From assembly GCA_003248655.1 (NCBI GenBank), contig QFPM01000001.1, positions 124,001 through 188,000 on the forward strand: a stretch of 64,000 bases of DNA, given 5' to 3'. This document shows, one piece after another, positions 24,230-35,550 of the stretch. Each line of letters starts with the position of its first letter. The stretch's first letter is position 1. Source of the stretch: Microbacterium sp. (GTDB lineage Bacteria > Actinomycetota > Actinomycetes > Actinomycetales > Microbacteriaceae). The position numbers were made by a program, and so were the translations under genes. A model generated the notes under the pieces. It did no database searches and had not been told where the DNA came from. It worked only from the letters and a program-made list of their open reading frames with translations.

Positions 24230-25015
24230 ATGACGCTGGCAGTACACAACGTCGAGGTCGTGTATGAGGACGTGATGCTCGTCGTCAAAGGCGCGAGCAT
24301 CCGGGTCCCCCGAGACGGCATTGTCGCGCTCCTCGGAGCGAACGGGGCGGGCAAGACCTCTCTGCTGAGGGCGATGACGGGCCTGCTCGACGTTCACCGG
24401 GGCAAGATCTCGCGCGGCCACATATCGATCGACGAGACTCCGCTCGATACGCGTCGCGCAGCGGATGTCGTGCGCGCCGGGGTGAGCCAGGTGATGGAGG
24501 GACGACGGGTCTTCGTCGAGTTCACCGTCGAAGAAAACCTGCGCGTCGGCGCCTACACGCGCCCGTCCGCGGCGAACGCCGAGAAACTCGATCGCATCTA
24601 CGGGATGTTCCCGATCCTGCACGAGCGCCGCAGCCAGCGGGCGGGTTACCTCTCCGGCGGCGAGCAGCAGATGCTCGCGATCGGTCGCGCGCTCATGGCC
24701 GAACCCAAGTACATCCTCCTCGACGAGCCGAGCCTCGGCCTCGCTCCCCAGGTGGTCGAGCGGATCCGCGACCTCATCGTGCAGATCCGTCGCGAGGGCA
24801 CGGGTGTCCTGCTCGTCGAACAGAACGCGGCGATGGCCCTGTCGATCGCCGACCACGGCTACGTCATGGAGAACGGAAAAGTCGTCATGGATGCCCCGGC
24901 GCGGGCCCTTCGCGACGACGACGACATCCGCGAGTTCTACCTCGGCACCGGCGCGTCGGCGGCGAGCCTGCGCGACGTCAAACACTACAAGCGGCGAAAG
25001 AGGTGGCTCTCGTGA
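24230..25015 (+). CDS. livF: Liv-type ABC transporter ATP-binding protein (LivF)
   Basis: A 261-residue ABC ATPase. Walker A reads GANGAGKTS near residue 38, the signature LSGGEQQMLAIGRAL, and Walker B YILLDEPSLGL. It is closest to LivF, one of the two ATPases of branched-chain amino acid-type importers. ATG 24230 is preceded by GGAGGG 5-8 nt upstream. Its TGA overlaps the GTG of livG. It heads a six-gene operon: livF, livG, acyl-CoA synthetase, livH, livM, substrate-binding protein. Confidence 0.88.
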   Translation: MTLAVHNVEVVYEDVMLVVKGASIRVPRDGIVALLGANGAGKTSLLRAMTGLLDVHRGKISRGHISIDETPLDTRRAADVVRAGVSQVMEGRRVFVEFTVEENLRVGAYTRPSAANAEKLDRIYGMFPILHERRSQRAGYLSGGEQQMLAIGRALMAEPKYILLDEPSLGLAPQVVERIRDLIVQIRREGTGVLLVEQNAAMALSIADHGYVMENGKVVMDAPARALRDDDDIREFYLGTGASAASLRDVKHYKRRKRWLS

Positions 25016-25839
25016 CGGCGCTTCTGGAGGCGACGGACCTCACTCTCCGTTTCGGCGGCGCGACGACGCTCTCTGCCGTGTCCTTCGACGTCCGCCACGG
25101 CGAGCTGTTTGCCATCATCGGACCGAACGGCGCCGGCAAGACCTCGACGTTCAACTGCATCTCCGGGGTGTACCGCCCCCAGGAAGGATCGCTGACGCTC
25201 GAAGGCGAGTCTCTCCTCGGGCACGCGCCCGACGAGATCGCCCGGCGCGGCGTCGCGCGCACGTTCCAGAACGTCGAGCTTTTCGACAATCTGTCGGTGC
25301 TCGACAACCTCCTGCTCGGGCGCCACCAGAAGACGTCGTACTCGTGGCCCGAGGGTCTCTGGTGGTTCGGGCGCTCCCGCACGCAGGAGCTGACGGCGCG
25401 GCGATACACGGAGGATCTGATCGACTTCCTCGGGCTCGCGCAGTACCGAAGGATGCCGGTCGGCATCCTTCCCTATGGCATCAAGAAGCGCATCGAGCTC
25501 GGGCGCGCGCTGGCGATGGAGCCGAAGCTGTTGCTTCTCGACGAGCCGGTCGCCGGCATGAACTCCGAAGAGACGGAGGACATGGCGCGCTTCATCCTCG
25601 ACATCCGCAGCGAACTGGGTACGTCGATGATCATGGTCGAGCACGACATGCGCCTCGTGATGGACCTCGCCGATCGCGTGATGGTCATCGACTTCGGCCG
25701 ACGCATCGCCCTCGGCACTCCCGATGAGGTGCAGCGGGACCCCGCGGTCATCGCGGCATACCTCGGCGGCGCAGCCGACACCGTCGCGAACCAGGTGATC
25801 GCCGTCGAGCAGGATGCCGCGGACGGAGGTGCATCGTGA
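25012..25839 (+). CDS. livG: Liv-type ABC transporter ATP-binding protein (LivG)
   Basis: A 275-residue ABC ATPase with Walker A GPNGAGKTS near residue 37 and Walker B LLLLDEPVAGM. The signature region is degenerate (LPYGIKKRIELGRAL), as is common in LivG, which pairs with LivF so that one composite site hydrolyses ATP. The C-terminal region after the H-loop (IMVEHDMRLVM) matches LivG. Both ends overlap neighbours in GTGA junctions, coupling it to livF and the synthetase gene. Confidence 0.88.
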   Translation: MTALLEATDLTLRFGGATTLSAVSFDVRHGELFAIIGPNGAGKTSTFNCISGVYRPQEGSLTLEGESLLGHAPDEIARRGVARTFQNVELFDNLSVLDNLLLGRHQKTSYSWPEGLWWFGRSRTQELTARRYTEDLIDFLGLAQYRRMPVGILPYGIKKRIELGRALAMEPKLLLLDEPVAGMNSEETEDMARFILDIRSELGTSMIMVEHDMRLVMDLADRVMVIDFGRRIALGTPDEVQRDPAVIAAYLGGAADTVANQVIAVEQDAADGGAS

Positions 25840-27704
25840 CCGAGACGACTCACCTCATCCGAACGCTCCGCACCTCGGCCGCCGACGTGCCCGACCACAC
25901 GGCGTTGCGCGTGAAGCAGTCGGGCATCTGGCAGGAGATCACCTGGCGCGCCTACCTCGACGCGGTCGAGCGCATCGCCTACGGGCTCGCGGCGCTCGGC
26001 GTCGGGCCGGGTGACCGCGTCGCCATCCAGTCAGAGAATCGTCCGGAGTGGCTGTTCGCCGATCTCGCGACAACCGCGCTGCGCGCGTCGATCGTGGGGT
26101 TCTATCCCACGAATCCGACCACCGAGATCATCTACCTGTTGCAGGACAGCGGTGCGCGAGTGCTTTTCGCGGAAGACCAGGAGCAGGTCGACAAGGCGCT
26201 CGAGGCGGCCGATCACTCGCCCGACCTGGAGTGGATCGTCGTCTTCGACAGCCGCGGGATCGCCGCCTACGATCACCCGCGGCTGCTGACGATCGATGCG
26301 CTCATCGAACGCGGCGAGGAACACCGGCTAGAGCACCCGACTCTCCTCGACGAGCTGGATGCCGAGCGGTCCGCGGATGACATCGTGACCCTCATCTACA
26401 CCTCGGGCACGACGGGACCACCGAAGGGCGTCATGCTCAGTGCGGGGAACCTCTCGTTCGCGGCGCACGTGCTCTCCCTCGAAGACGGCCTCTTCGGGCG
26501 CAAGCCCGGACCCGACGATGTGCTCCTGTCGTATCTGCCCCTCTCGCACGTGGTCGAGCGCGGCATCTCGGTGTGGGTGAACATCTCGGCCCGGACGGTC
26601 GTCCACTTCGCCGAGTCGATCGAGACGGTGACCGCCGATCTCGCCGAGGTGCAGCCGACGGTGCTCTTCGCCGTTCCCCGCATCTGGGAGAAGATTCAGG
26701 CCTCGGTGGCGATCAAAATGGCAGGGGCGTCGCCGCTCAAGCGGGCCGTGTACCGGGTCGGCGCACGTTGGAGCGAGCGCATCGCGAGTGAGCGGATCGC
26801 CAACGACGGCGAGTTCACTCCGAAGGCGCGCCTGCTCTACGCCCTCGGCTACTTCCCCATCTTCCGGCCGCTGCGCAAGCGCCTCGGACTCTTGCGCGTG
26901 CGCCACGCGATCTCGGGTGCCGCGCCCATCTCTCCCGAGGTTCTTGCGTTCTTCGTCGGCATCGGCATCCCCCTGTACGAGGCCTACGGGATGACCGAGA
27001 ACGCCGCGATCGCGACGACCAATCGGCGTGGACGCATGAAGCTCGGCACCGTCGGCGAACCTCAGCCGGAGGCCGAGGTGGCCCTGGCGGAGGGGACGAA
27101 CGAGGTGCTCACCCGGCATCCGGGCACCTTCGTCGGCTACTGGAACAAGCCCGATGCGACCGCCTCGACGATCGACGCCGACGGATGGCTGCACACGGGC
27201 GACGTCGGCGAATGGGTGGACGGCACCCACCTGCGGATCGTCGACCGCATCAAGGACATCATCATCACCGCCGGCGGTAAGAACATCTCGCCCAGCGAGA
27301 TCGAGAACGCCATCAAGGCGTCGCCCTTCGTGAAAGAGGCAGTCGTGATCGGCGACAAGCGCCCCTATCTGACGGCCCTCATCGGGATCGAGTACGACAC
27401 GGTCGCCGACTGGGCCTCGCGCAAGCGCATCGAGTTCACGACCTATCGCGACCTGTCGACGAAGCCCGAAGTTGTCGCGCTCGTCGCAGACGTCATCCGG
27501 GACGCCAACACGCGCCTCGCTCGGGTGGAGAGCGTGCGCAAGTTCCGCATGCTCACCAAGGAACTCGACCACGAGGACGGCGAACTGACCGCGACGCAAA
27601 AGCTCAAGCGCGGGGCGTTCGCCGCGACGGTGCCGCAGCTCATCGACGACATGTACCTCGGCTCCGACGCCTACCCCGGCGGCGACCTCGGGAGGAACGG
27701 ATGA
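25836..27704 (+). CDS. AMP-forming long-chain acyl-CoA synthetase
   Basis: A 622-residue adenylate-forming enzyme that activates a carboxylic acid to acyl-AMP and then acyl-CoA. The P-loop IYTSGTTGPPKGV is near residue 187, the A5 region reads YEAYGMTENAA, the A7 Asp is in LHTGDVGEW, and the catalytic Lys lies close to the C-terminus in ATQKLKRG. Length and the Arg-rich linker match the FadD15-like long-chain family. It is embedded between livG and livH with overlaps on both sides, so the acid it activates is probably what the transporter imports. Confidence 0.9.
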   Translation: MTETTHLIRTLRTSAADVPDHTALRVKQSGIWQEITWRAYLDAVERIAYGLAALGVGPGDRVAIQSENRPEWLFADLATTALRASIVGFYPTNPTTEIIYLLQDSGARVLFAEDQEQVDKALEAADHSPDLEWIVVFDSRGIAAYDHPRLLTIDALIERGEEHRLEHPTLLDELDAERSADDIVTLIYTSGTTGPPKGVMLSAGNLSFAAHVLSLEDGLFGRKPGPDDVLLSYLPLSHVVERGISVWVNISARTVVHFAESIETVTADLAEVQPTVLFAVPRIWEKIQASVAIKMAGASPLKRAVYRVGARWSERIASERIANDGEFTPKARLLYALGYFPIFRPLRKRLGLLRVRHAISGAAPISPEVLAFFVGIGIPLYEAYGMTENAAIATTNRRGRMKLGTVGEPQPEAEVALAEGTNEVLTRHPGTFVGYWNKPDATASTIDADGWLHTGDVGEWVDGTHLRIVDRIKDIIITAGGKNISPSEIENAIKASPFVKEAVVIGDKRPYLTALIGIEYDTVADWASRKRIEFTTYRDLSTKPEVVALVADVIRDANTRLARVESVRKFRMLTKELDHEDGELTATQKLKRGAFAATVPQLIDDMYLGSDAYPGGDLGRNG

Positions 27705-28639
27705 ACACCCTGCTCTCCACCCTCGCGAACGGCCTCGGTCAGGGCGCCGTCTACGCGCTGATCGCCGTGAGCTTCGTCATCATCTACCGCGCGACGGGCG
27801 TGCTGAACTTCGCGCAACCGGCGCTGATGATCCTGGGCACCTTCGCGACGAGCGTTTTCGCGACGGAGCTCGGCCTTCCCTTCTGGGTCGCGGTGCTCCT
27901 CGCAATGGTTGTGCTCGCCGCGCTCTCGGTCGGGATCGAACGCGTCGCGATCCGGCCGATGGTGGGCCGGCCGCCCTTCGCCGCCGCCATCGTCACGGTC
28001 GGCCTGTTCATCGCCTTGCTGGTGGTCGCGTTCAGACTGTTCGACTCGAACCCGCGAACGGTCGGCGACCCCTGGCAACTGAAGACGCTCTGCCTCGGAG
28101 GCGAGGTGAGCGAGTCCTTCGGCATCGTCAGCTGCTCCGGCGGCATCCAGATCTATGAAAGCGCCGTCGCGCGCGTTGTCATCGCGCTCACCGTCATCGG
28201 AATCCTCGGATGGTGGCTCGCGCGATCGAAGGTCGGCCTCGCGATGCGCGCGACGTCGCTCGACCAGGAGACCTCGCTCGCGCAGGGAATCGACGTCGGC
28301 CGGATGTTCTCGATGTCGTGGGCCATCGGCGGCGCGCTCGTCGCGCTCGCGGGAGCGCTGCTCGCAGCCAACGGATCCGTCGTGCAGGCCACGGACGCAT
28401 TCTTCGCCCTCGTCGCGCTCCCCGCGATCATCGTCGGCGGCATCGATTCGCTCAAGGGAGCGGTCGTCGGAGGACTCGTCGTGGGCCTCGCGATGGCCCT
28501 CACCAAGACCTATCAGCCGACGCTGGCGCCGTGGCTCGGCAACAACTTCGAGAACGTCGTCCCCTACGTGATCATGCTGGTCGTGCTGCTGATCCGGCCC
28601 TACGGACTGTTCGGAACGCGGGAGGTGCAGCGGGTATGA
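27701..28639 (+). CDS. livH: Liv-type ABC transporter permease (LivH)
   Basis: A 312-residue permease with about eight transmembrane helices. The family landmarks are the N-terminal LGQGAVYALIAVSFVIIYR, LNFAQPALMILG and the ATPase-coupling loop around MRATSLDQETSLAQGIDVGR. The ATG overlaps the synthetase stop (ATGA), and its own stop overlaps livM. Together with LivM it forms the membrane channel. Confidence 0.9.
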   Translation: MNTLLSTLANGLGQGAVYALIAVSFVIIYRATGVLNFAQPALMILGTFATSVFATELGLPFWVAVLLAMVVLAALSVGIERVAIRPMVGRPPFAAAIVTVGLFIALLVVAFRLFDSNPRTVGDPWQLKTLCLGGEVSESFGIVSCSGGIQIYESAVARVVIALTVIGILGWWLARSKVGLAMRATSLDQETSLAQGIDVGRMFSMSWAIGGALVALAGALLAANGSVVQATDAFFALVALPAIIVGGIDSLKGAVVGGLVVGLAMALTKTYQPTLAPWLGNNFENVVPYVIMLVVLLIRPYGLFGTREVQRV

Positions 28640-29844
28640 CCATCGCAGAGAAGACGGATGCGTCGCGACGCCTGACCGGAACCTCGAGAAGGCTCGACTT
28701 CGAGGGCCAGCGCGGAAAGGTGTCCGCGTCGGTGCGGCGAGGACGGAGCGGCCTGTACACCAGCTACGCGGCCGACCAGGCGCTGTGGAACACCCCCGCG
28801 AAGCGGTGGTGGACGATCGGGCTCGTGGTCCTGGTGGCCGCCGCACCCTTCCTCATCGCGGCGGATCTGGTGTACCTCCTGTCGCTGTCGATGATCTATG
28901 CCATAGGCGGCATCGGTCTGAACCTCCTCACCGGCTACGCGGGGCAGGTATCGCTCGGGCACGCGTTCTTCCTCGGTCTCGGCGCGTACACGGCTGCCGT
29001 GTTCGGAGGCACCGGCGGCACCACGACGTGGGGGCTCGGTCTGGACTTCGCGATCGTGCTACCGCTCGCGGCGATCATCCCGGGCATCATCGGGCTCCTC
29101 GTGGCGCCGCTCGCGACGCGAGTGCGTGGCCTGTATCTCGCGATCCTCACCCTCGGACTCCTCATCGTCGGCGAGCACCTCTTCAAGATCCTCGTGCCGA
29201 TCACCGGCGGACAGGGCGTCGGCCGCGGCGTCGCCGAACGAACGCTGTTCGGCGTCGACCTCGAAAAGACCTACGCGATCGGCCCGCTCCTCATCCCGCC
29301 GCACGCGTCGTTCATGCTCGTCACGCTCGTCCTCCTCGTCGTGCTCGCCATCGCCGCGCGCAACCTCATGCGCGGCAGGTACGGCCGTGCCTTCGCCGCC
29401 GTCCGCGATCGCGACATCGCGGCGGAGGTCATGGGCGTGAATCTGTTGCGGACGAAGACCCTCGCGTTCGCACTGTCCTCGGCGTATGCCGGCGTCGCGG
29501 GCGCTCTCTTCTCAATGCTCGTGGGTCGAATCGCCCCGGAGACGTGGAACCTGTTCCTGTCGATCGACTTCCTCGCGGTCGTCGTCATCGGCGGAGTCGC
29601 AACCATCTCCGGCACGATCATCGGCGCGTGCTTCGTCGTGCTTCTCCCCCGCCTGCTCGAGGAACTCACCCACGTCGTCCCGTGGATCAGCGTCGCCAGC
29701 GGCGGGGTGATCAACGTCTTCCAGTTGCAGACGATCGTCTTCGGCATCCTCATCATCCTGTTCATCACTCTCGAGCCGCGGGGCCTGTATGGCCTGTGGA
29801 TCCGCATCCGTAACTACTTCAAGGGATGGCCGTTCTCGTACTGA
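28636..29844 (+). CDS. livM: Liv-type ABC transporter permease (LivM) with N-terminal extension
   Basis: A 402-residue permease with about nine transmembrane helices, recognisable from GIGLNLLTGYAGQVSLGHAF and the coupling segment FAAVRDRDIAAEVMGVN. It carries about 55 hydrophilic residues before the first helix, more than most LivM proteins, that must lie in the cytoplasm. The ATG overlaps the livH stop codon. An 87-nt gap follows before the binding-protein gene. Confidence 0.88.
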   Translation: MTIAEKTDASRRLTGTSRRLDFEGQRGKVSASVRRGRSGLYTSYAADQALWNTPAKRWWTIGLVVLVAAAPFLIAADLVYLLSLSMIYAIGGIGLNLLTGYAGQVSLGHAFFLGLGAYTAAVFGGTGGTTTWGLGLDFAIVLPLAAIIPGIIGLLVAPLATRVRGLYLAILTLGLLIVGEHLFKILVPITGGQGVGRGVAERTLFGVDLEKTYAIGPLLIPPHASFMLVTLVLLVVLAIAARNLMRGRYGRAFAAVRDRDIAAEVMGVNLLRTKTLAFALSSAYAGVAGALFSMLVGRIAPETWNLFLSIDFLAVVVIGGVATISGTIIGACFVVLLPRLLEELTHVVPWISVASGGVINVFQLQTIVFGILIILFITLEPRGLYGLWIRIRNYFKGWPFSY

Positions 29845-29931
29845 CCGACCCGCGCCGAACGACTCCCGAGCCCACAACTGAACACCGCGCGCACCACACC
29901 GAACACTCACACAGAACAGAAGGAGCACAGC

Positions 29932-31272
29932 ATGACACTGCGTCAACGAAGCCGCGTGGCAGCCGCGATCTGCGCGGTCAGCCTCTTGGCCATGACCGCC
30001 TGTACCGCCGTCGAGGAGGGCCCCGCCGCGAGCGGATCGCCGGATGGCGGCGACGGCACGATCACGACCGGGCAGGGCGTCACTTCTGAGCCGTGCCCAG
30101 ACAGCGTCAACGCAGACAACGGCTGCATCTATCTCGGCGTGCTCTCCGACCTGACCGAAGGCCCCTTCGCCGCGCTCGCGGTGCCGATCACCGACGGTCA
30201 GCGAGCGTTCTGGAAGAAGGTCAACGAGGAGGGCGGGATCGGCGGCTACGACATCGACATCGACACGTACACGCGCGACACCAAGTACCAGCCCGCCGAG
30301 CACGCCGCGCAGTACGAGCAGATCGCGGGCAACATCGCCGCAATCGCCCAGACGCTCGGCACCGTCAACACCGAGTCGGTGCTCGACGACATGATCGACC
30401 GTAACCTCGTCGCCGTGCCGACGACATGGTGGTCAGGCTTCGCGTTCGACGAGACCGACGACGGGATCGTCCTCGAGACCGGGTACTCGTACTGCACAGA
30501 GGCGATCGTCGGACTCGACTGGTTCGCCGGAGCACACGGTGAGCCAGCGAAGGTGCAGGCCGTCGGCTACCCCGGCGACTACGGCGGCGACTCCGCCGAA
30601 GGCGTGCGTCGCTGGGCAGAGATCAACGGCGCAACCGCGCTCGACGCGATCGGCACCGGCCCCAACCAGGTCGTCGGAAACCAGGATGCCGTCGTCGCCG
30701 CAGTCCTCGCCGGCGCGCCGGACGTCGTCGTGCTCGCGATCGGACCGGCGGAGACCGCGGAGATCGTCGGCAAGCTGGCCGCGAGCGGTTACAAGGGTCG
30801 CTTCCTCGGCGCACTGCCCACGTGGAACGGCGCGCTGCTGAAGTCCGCCGCGGCTCCCGCGCTCACGGCTCTCTACAACCACCTCTCGCCTTACCAGAAC
30901 TGGGACGGCGAGAGCGACGGCATGACGGAACTGAAGGACTCGCTCGGTGGCGAGCCGCCCGTGAACGCCGGCTACATCATCGGCTGGTCGATCGGCTACC
31001 CGTTGAAGGCGGCGCTCGAGGCGGCGGTCGCGTCCGGAGATGTCTCGCCTGAGGGGATCCGCGCGGTCATCGACGGCCTCGAGGTCACCTTCGACGGGCT
31101 TGCTCCGGATCACGTGTACGGCGGCGAGGCTCAGGCCAATGCGCAGCAGACCGTGAACGTCAGCCAGCCCGACGCCGAGATTCCGCTCGGACTGAAGACG
31201 ATCGACGCCGAGTTCTCGGGGCCGTCGTTCGACCAGACCGACTACTCGGCGGCCTGTGTCGCGACGAACTGA
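29932..31272 (+). CDS. Liv-type substrate-binding lipoprotein
   Basis: A 446-residue periplasmic-binding-protein type I fold lipoprotein. The signal peptide ends in the lipobox LAMTAC with the lipidated Cys at position 24, followed by an Ala/Gly/Ser linker and the two-lobed ligand-binding domain. GAAGGAG lies about 7 nt before ATG 29932. It closes the transporter operon and is followed by a strong terminator. Its ligand could be a branched-chain amino acid by family name, but the embedded acyl-CoA synthetase argues for an organic acid. Confidence 0.87.
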   Translation: MTLRQRSRVAAAICAVSLLAMTACTAVEEGPAASGSPDGGDGTITTGQGVTSEPCPDSVNADNGCIYLGVLSDLTEGPFAALAVPITDGQRAFWKKVNEEGGIGGYDIDIDTYTRDTKYQPAEHAAQYEQIAGNIAAIAQTLGTVNTESVLDDMIDRNLVAVPTTWWSGFAFDETDDGIVLETGYSYCTEAIVGLDWFAGAHGEPAKVQAVGYPGDYGGDSAEGVRRWAEINGATALDAIGTGPNQVVGNQDAVVAAVLAGAPDVVVLAIGPAETAEIVGKLAASGYKGRFLGALPTWNGALLKSAAAPALTALYNHLSPYQNWDGESDGMTELKDSLGGEPPVNAGYIIGWSIGYPLKAALEAAVASGDVSPEGIRAVIDGLEVTFDGLAPDHVYGGEAQANAQQTVNVSQPDAEIPLGLKTIDAEFSGPSFDQTDYSAACVATN

Positions 31273-31281
31273 TCACTGAGG

Positions 31282-31313
31282 CAAGGGGGTGTCGCGCGAG
31301 CGACACCCCCTTG
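31282..31313 (+). terminator. intrinsic terminator of the liv/acyl-CoA synthetase operon
   Basis: CAAGGGGGTGTCGC pairs perfectly with GCGACACCCCCTTG around a GCGA loop, followed by TTCGT. It is a 14-bp stem 9 nt after the stop codon. Confidence 0.85.
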
Positions 31314-31328
31314 TTCGTGCGTGGAGCG

Positions 31329-31334
31329 TACGCT
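31329..31334 (+). promoter_or_regulatory. -10 box of DUF2200 gene (leaderless)
   Basis: TACGCT, 6 nt before ATG 31341. Confidence 0.55.
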
Positions 31335-31340
31335 GGCGGC

Positions 31341-31682
31341 ATGGAACGCATCTACGGCATGCCGTTCGCCTCGGTGTATCCCCTCTACATCGCGAAGGTC
31401 GAACGCAAAGGCCGCACGAAGGCCGACGTCGACGAGGTGACGAGGTGGCTCACCGGCTACACGCAGGACGAGATCGACGCGCACGTGGCAGCGGGCACGA
31501 CGTTTCGAGACTTCTTCGCGGATGCCTCGCTCCACCCGGGCGCGACGCTCATCACGGGCGTGATCTGTGGCGTCAAGGTGCAGGAAATCCAGGACCCCCT
31601 CATGCGGCAGATCCGCTACCTCGACAAGCTCGTCGACGAAGTCGCGAAGGGGAAGGCGATGGAGAAGATCCTCCGCGCCTGA
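31341..31682 (+). CDS. DUF2200 family protein
   Basis: A 113-residue cytosolic protein matching DUF2200, with MPFASVYPLYIAKVERKGR near the N-terminus and LMRQIRYLDKLVDEVAKGK near the end. Function unknown; the family is widespread and usually a stand-alone gene. The start ATG 31341 is preferred over 31311 because of the TACGCT box 6 nt upstream. It converges on typA. Confidence 0.87.
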   Translation: MERIYGMPFASVYPLYIAKVERKGRTKADVDEVTRWLTGYTQDEIDAHVAAGTTFRDFFADASLHPGATLITGVICGVKVQEIQDPLMRQIRYLDKLVDEVAKGKAMEKILRA

Positions 31683-31729
31683 CCCGCTCTTCTGCCCGTC
31701 CCGGGTCTCGCGGAGACGGATGGCGCGGG

Positions 31730-31734
<5 letters not shown>
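31678..31734. terminator. inverted repeat containing both convergent stop codons
   Basis: CCTGACCCGC (31678-31687) pairs perfectly with GCGGGTCAGG (31725-31734). The TGA of the DUF2200 gene and the stop codon of typA both lie in the 10-bp arms; the loop is 37 nt. Confidence 0.5.
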
Positions 31735-33637
<1,903 letters not shown>

Positions 33638-33675
33638 GAAGAGTCCTTGCGGGAAAAGTCGGCCGATGCGACGAA

Positions 33676-33711
33676 GAATGGGGAGAGCTCCGAGCGGAGC
33701 ACTCCCCATTC
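33676..33711 (-). terminator. hairpin terminator of the oligopeptide ABC operon
   Basis: GAATGGGGAG and CTCCCCATTC form the outer stem, with GCTCC/GGAGC inside; it ends just before a short TTC tract on the minus strand. It lies between the end of the ATPase gene and the typA start. Confidence 0.75.
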
Positions 33712-33757
33712 TACAAGCGGATGCCAGCTCGGCCCGCGCGGGCGGGCTGAGCCGACC

Positions 33758-35509
33758 TCAGAGGTGCATCGGCGGCGGCTGCGGAGGCGAGACGGGCTCG
33801 TCGATCGGCGCTTCGGTCTCGCTGCCATCGTCTCCGAGGGTGTGCTTGCGCTCGGCCTCGGCGATCAGCTTGTTGCGCTCGGCGCGGCGGACGGCCTGCG
33901 CGCTCGGGTCCGGCACGGGGACGGCGGCGATGAGTCGCTTCGTGTAGTCCTCCTGCGGATCACGCAGGATCTGGTCGCTCGATCCCTCTTCGACGAGCTT
34001 GCCGTGGTTGAGCACGACGATGCGGTCGGCGAGCCGGTCGACGACGGCGAGGTCGTGCGTGACGAACAGACACGCGAAGCCGAGCTCCGCCTGCAGCTCT
34101 TCGAACACGTCGAGCACGCGTGCCTGAACGGACACGTCGAGCGCGCTCGTCGGCTCGTCGGCGATGAGGAGCTTGGGCTTCAGCGCCAGAGCACGCGCGA
34201 TTCCGATGCGCTGGCGCTGACCACCGGAGAGCTCGTGCGGGTAGCGGTTGCGCAACGACCGAGGAAGCTGCACCTGGTCGATCAGCTCTTCGACGCGGCG
34301 GTTGATCTCACTGCGAGAGTCGACGCCGGCGAGCTCGAGCGGCTCGGCGATCGACTGGCCGACGGGCCACCGCGGGTTGAGGGACGACCCCGGGTCCTGG
34401 AAGACGATGCCGATTCGCCGACGGAGATCGCGCAGGTCCTGCTTCTTGATGCCGACGAGGTCGACGCCATCGACCTTCGCCGTTCCTTCCGCGAACGGGA
34501 GCAGTCCGATCGCGCCGCGCGCGATCGTCGTCTTGCCCGAGCCCGACTCACCGACGAGGCCGACGATCTCGCCGGGATAGATCGAGAACGACACCTTGTC
34601 GACGGCGCGGAACGCCGGGACCTTGCGGGTGCCCGGGTATTCGATGACGGCATCCTTCAGCTCGAGGACGGGCTCACCCTGGCGGGGTGCGCGCTCCTGC
34701 GTGCTGATGGCGAGCCGGGGAACGGCCGCGAGGAGTTCCTGCGTGTACGGGTTCTGCGGGTGGTCGAAGATCTCGTGCACCGTGCCGCGCTCGACGATGA
34801 CGCCCGCACGCATGACGATGACGTGGTCGGCGATGTCGGCGACGACGCCGAGGTCGTGCGTGATGATGATGATCGCCGAGTTCAGGCGCTGGTGCAGGCT
34901 CCGCAGGAGCTCGAGGATCTCGGCCTGGATCGTCACGTCGAGCGCCGTGGTCGGCTCGTCGGCGATGAGCAGGTCGGGGTCGCAGGCGATCGCCTGCGCG
35001 ATCATGGCGCGCTGGCGCTGGCCGCCGGAGAGCTGGTGCGGGAACGAGTCGTACGCCTTCTGCGGGTCGGGCATCTCGACCAGGCGCAGCAGCTCGAGCG
35101 CGCGGTCCTTCGCCTCGTGCTTGCTGATCGTGCGGTGCGCGAGGATCGCTTCGGAGATCTGGAAACCGATCCGGTAGACGGGGTTGAGCGCCGTCATCGG
35201 CTCCTGGAAGATCACGGCGATCTTGTTGCCGCGCACCTTCATGAGGTCCTCTGGGTGCGCCCCCAGGATCTCCTTGCCCTGCAGCCGCACCGATCCACGC
35301 GAGCGGGAGTTGCCCGGCAGCAGCCCCAGCACCGACATCGACGACACCGACTTGCCCGAACCGGACTCGCCGACGATCGCCAGCACCTCGCCCGGCATGA
35401 CCTGGTAGCTCATGCTGTCGACGGCATTCACCCACTGGCCGCCCGACCAGAAGTCCACGACGAGGTCATTGACCTCGACGATCGGCATGGCCTCCGCTGT
35501 CGTGCTCAT
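33758..35509 (-). CDS. oligopeptide/dipeptide ABC transporter, fused DppD-DppF ATPase
   Basis: A 583-residue protein with two complete ABC ATPase modules, equivalent to DppD/OppD and DppF/OppF joined in one chain. Walker A motifs GESGSGKS (near residue 52) and GESGSGKT (near 335), two LSGGQRQR signatures and two DEPT(T/S)ALDV Walker B segments are visible, plus the oligopeptide-family C-terminal extension NPYTQELLAAVP after the first module. It energises the permeases encoded upstream, but 604 bp carrying an oppositely oriented gene lie between. The ATG is at 35509 with a weak GAGG upstream. Confidence 0.93.
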   Translation of the reverse strand: MSTTAEAMPIVEVNDLVVDFWSGGQWVNAVDSMSYQVMPGEVLAIVGESGSGKSVSSMSVLGLLPGNSRSRGSVRLQGKEILGAHPEDLMKVRGNKIAVIFQEPMTALNPVYRIGFQISEAILAHRTISKHEAKDRALELLRLVEMPDPQKAYDSFPHQLSGGQRQRAMIAQAIACDPDLLIADEPTTALDVTIQAEILELLRSLHQRLNSAIIIITHDLGVVADIADHVIVMRAGVIVERGTVHEIFDHPQNPYTQELLAAVPRLAISTQERAPRQGEPVLELKDAVIEYPGTRKVPAFRAVDKVSFSIYPGEIVGLVGESGSGKTTIARGAIGLLPFAEGTAKVDGVDLVGIKKQDLRDLRRRIGIVFQDPGSSLNPRWPVGQSIAEPLELAGVDSRSEINRRVEELIDQVQLPRSLRNRYPHELSGGQRQRIGIARALALKPKLLIADEPTSALDVSVQARVLDVFEELQAELGFACLFVTHDLAVVDRLADRIVVLNHGKLVEEGSSDQILRDPQEDYTKRLIAAVPVPDPSAQAVRRAERNKLIAEAERKHTLGDDGSETEAPIDEPVSPPQPPPMHL

Positions 35510-35550
35510 CGCTTCGCCTCGCTCGTGTGTCGATCTGTCACCATGAAGAG

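Noticed and set aside
33638..33709. N-terminal extension of TypA
   Set aside because: The extension reads through the terminator hairpin of the upstream operon and has no homology-like sequence; ATG 33637 gives the canonical start.
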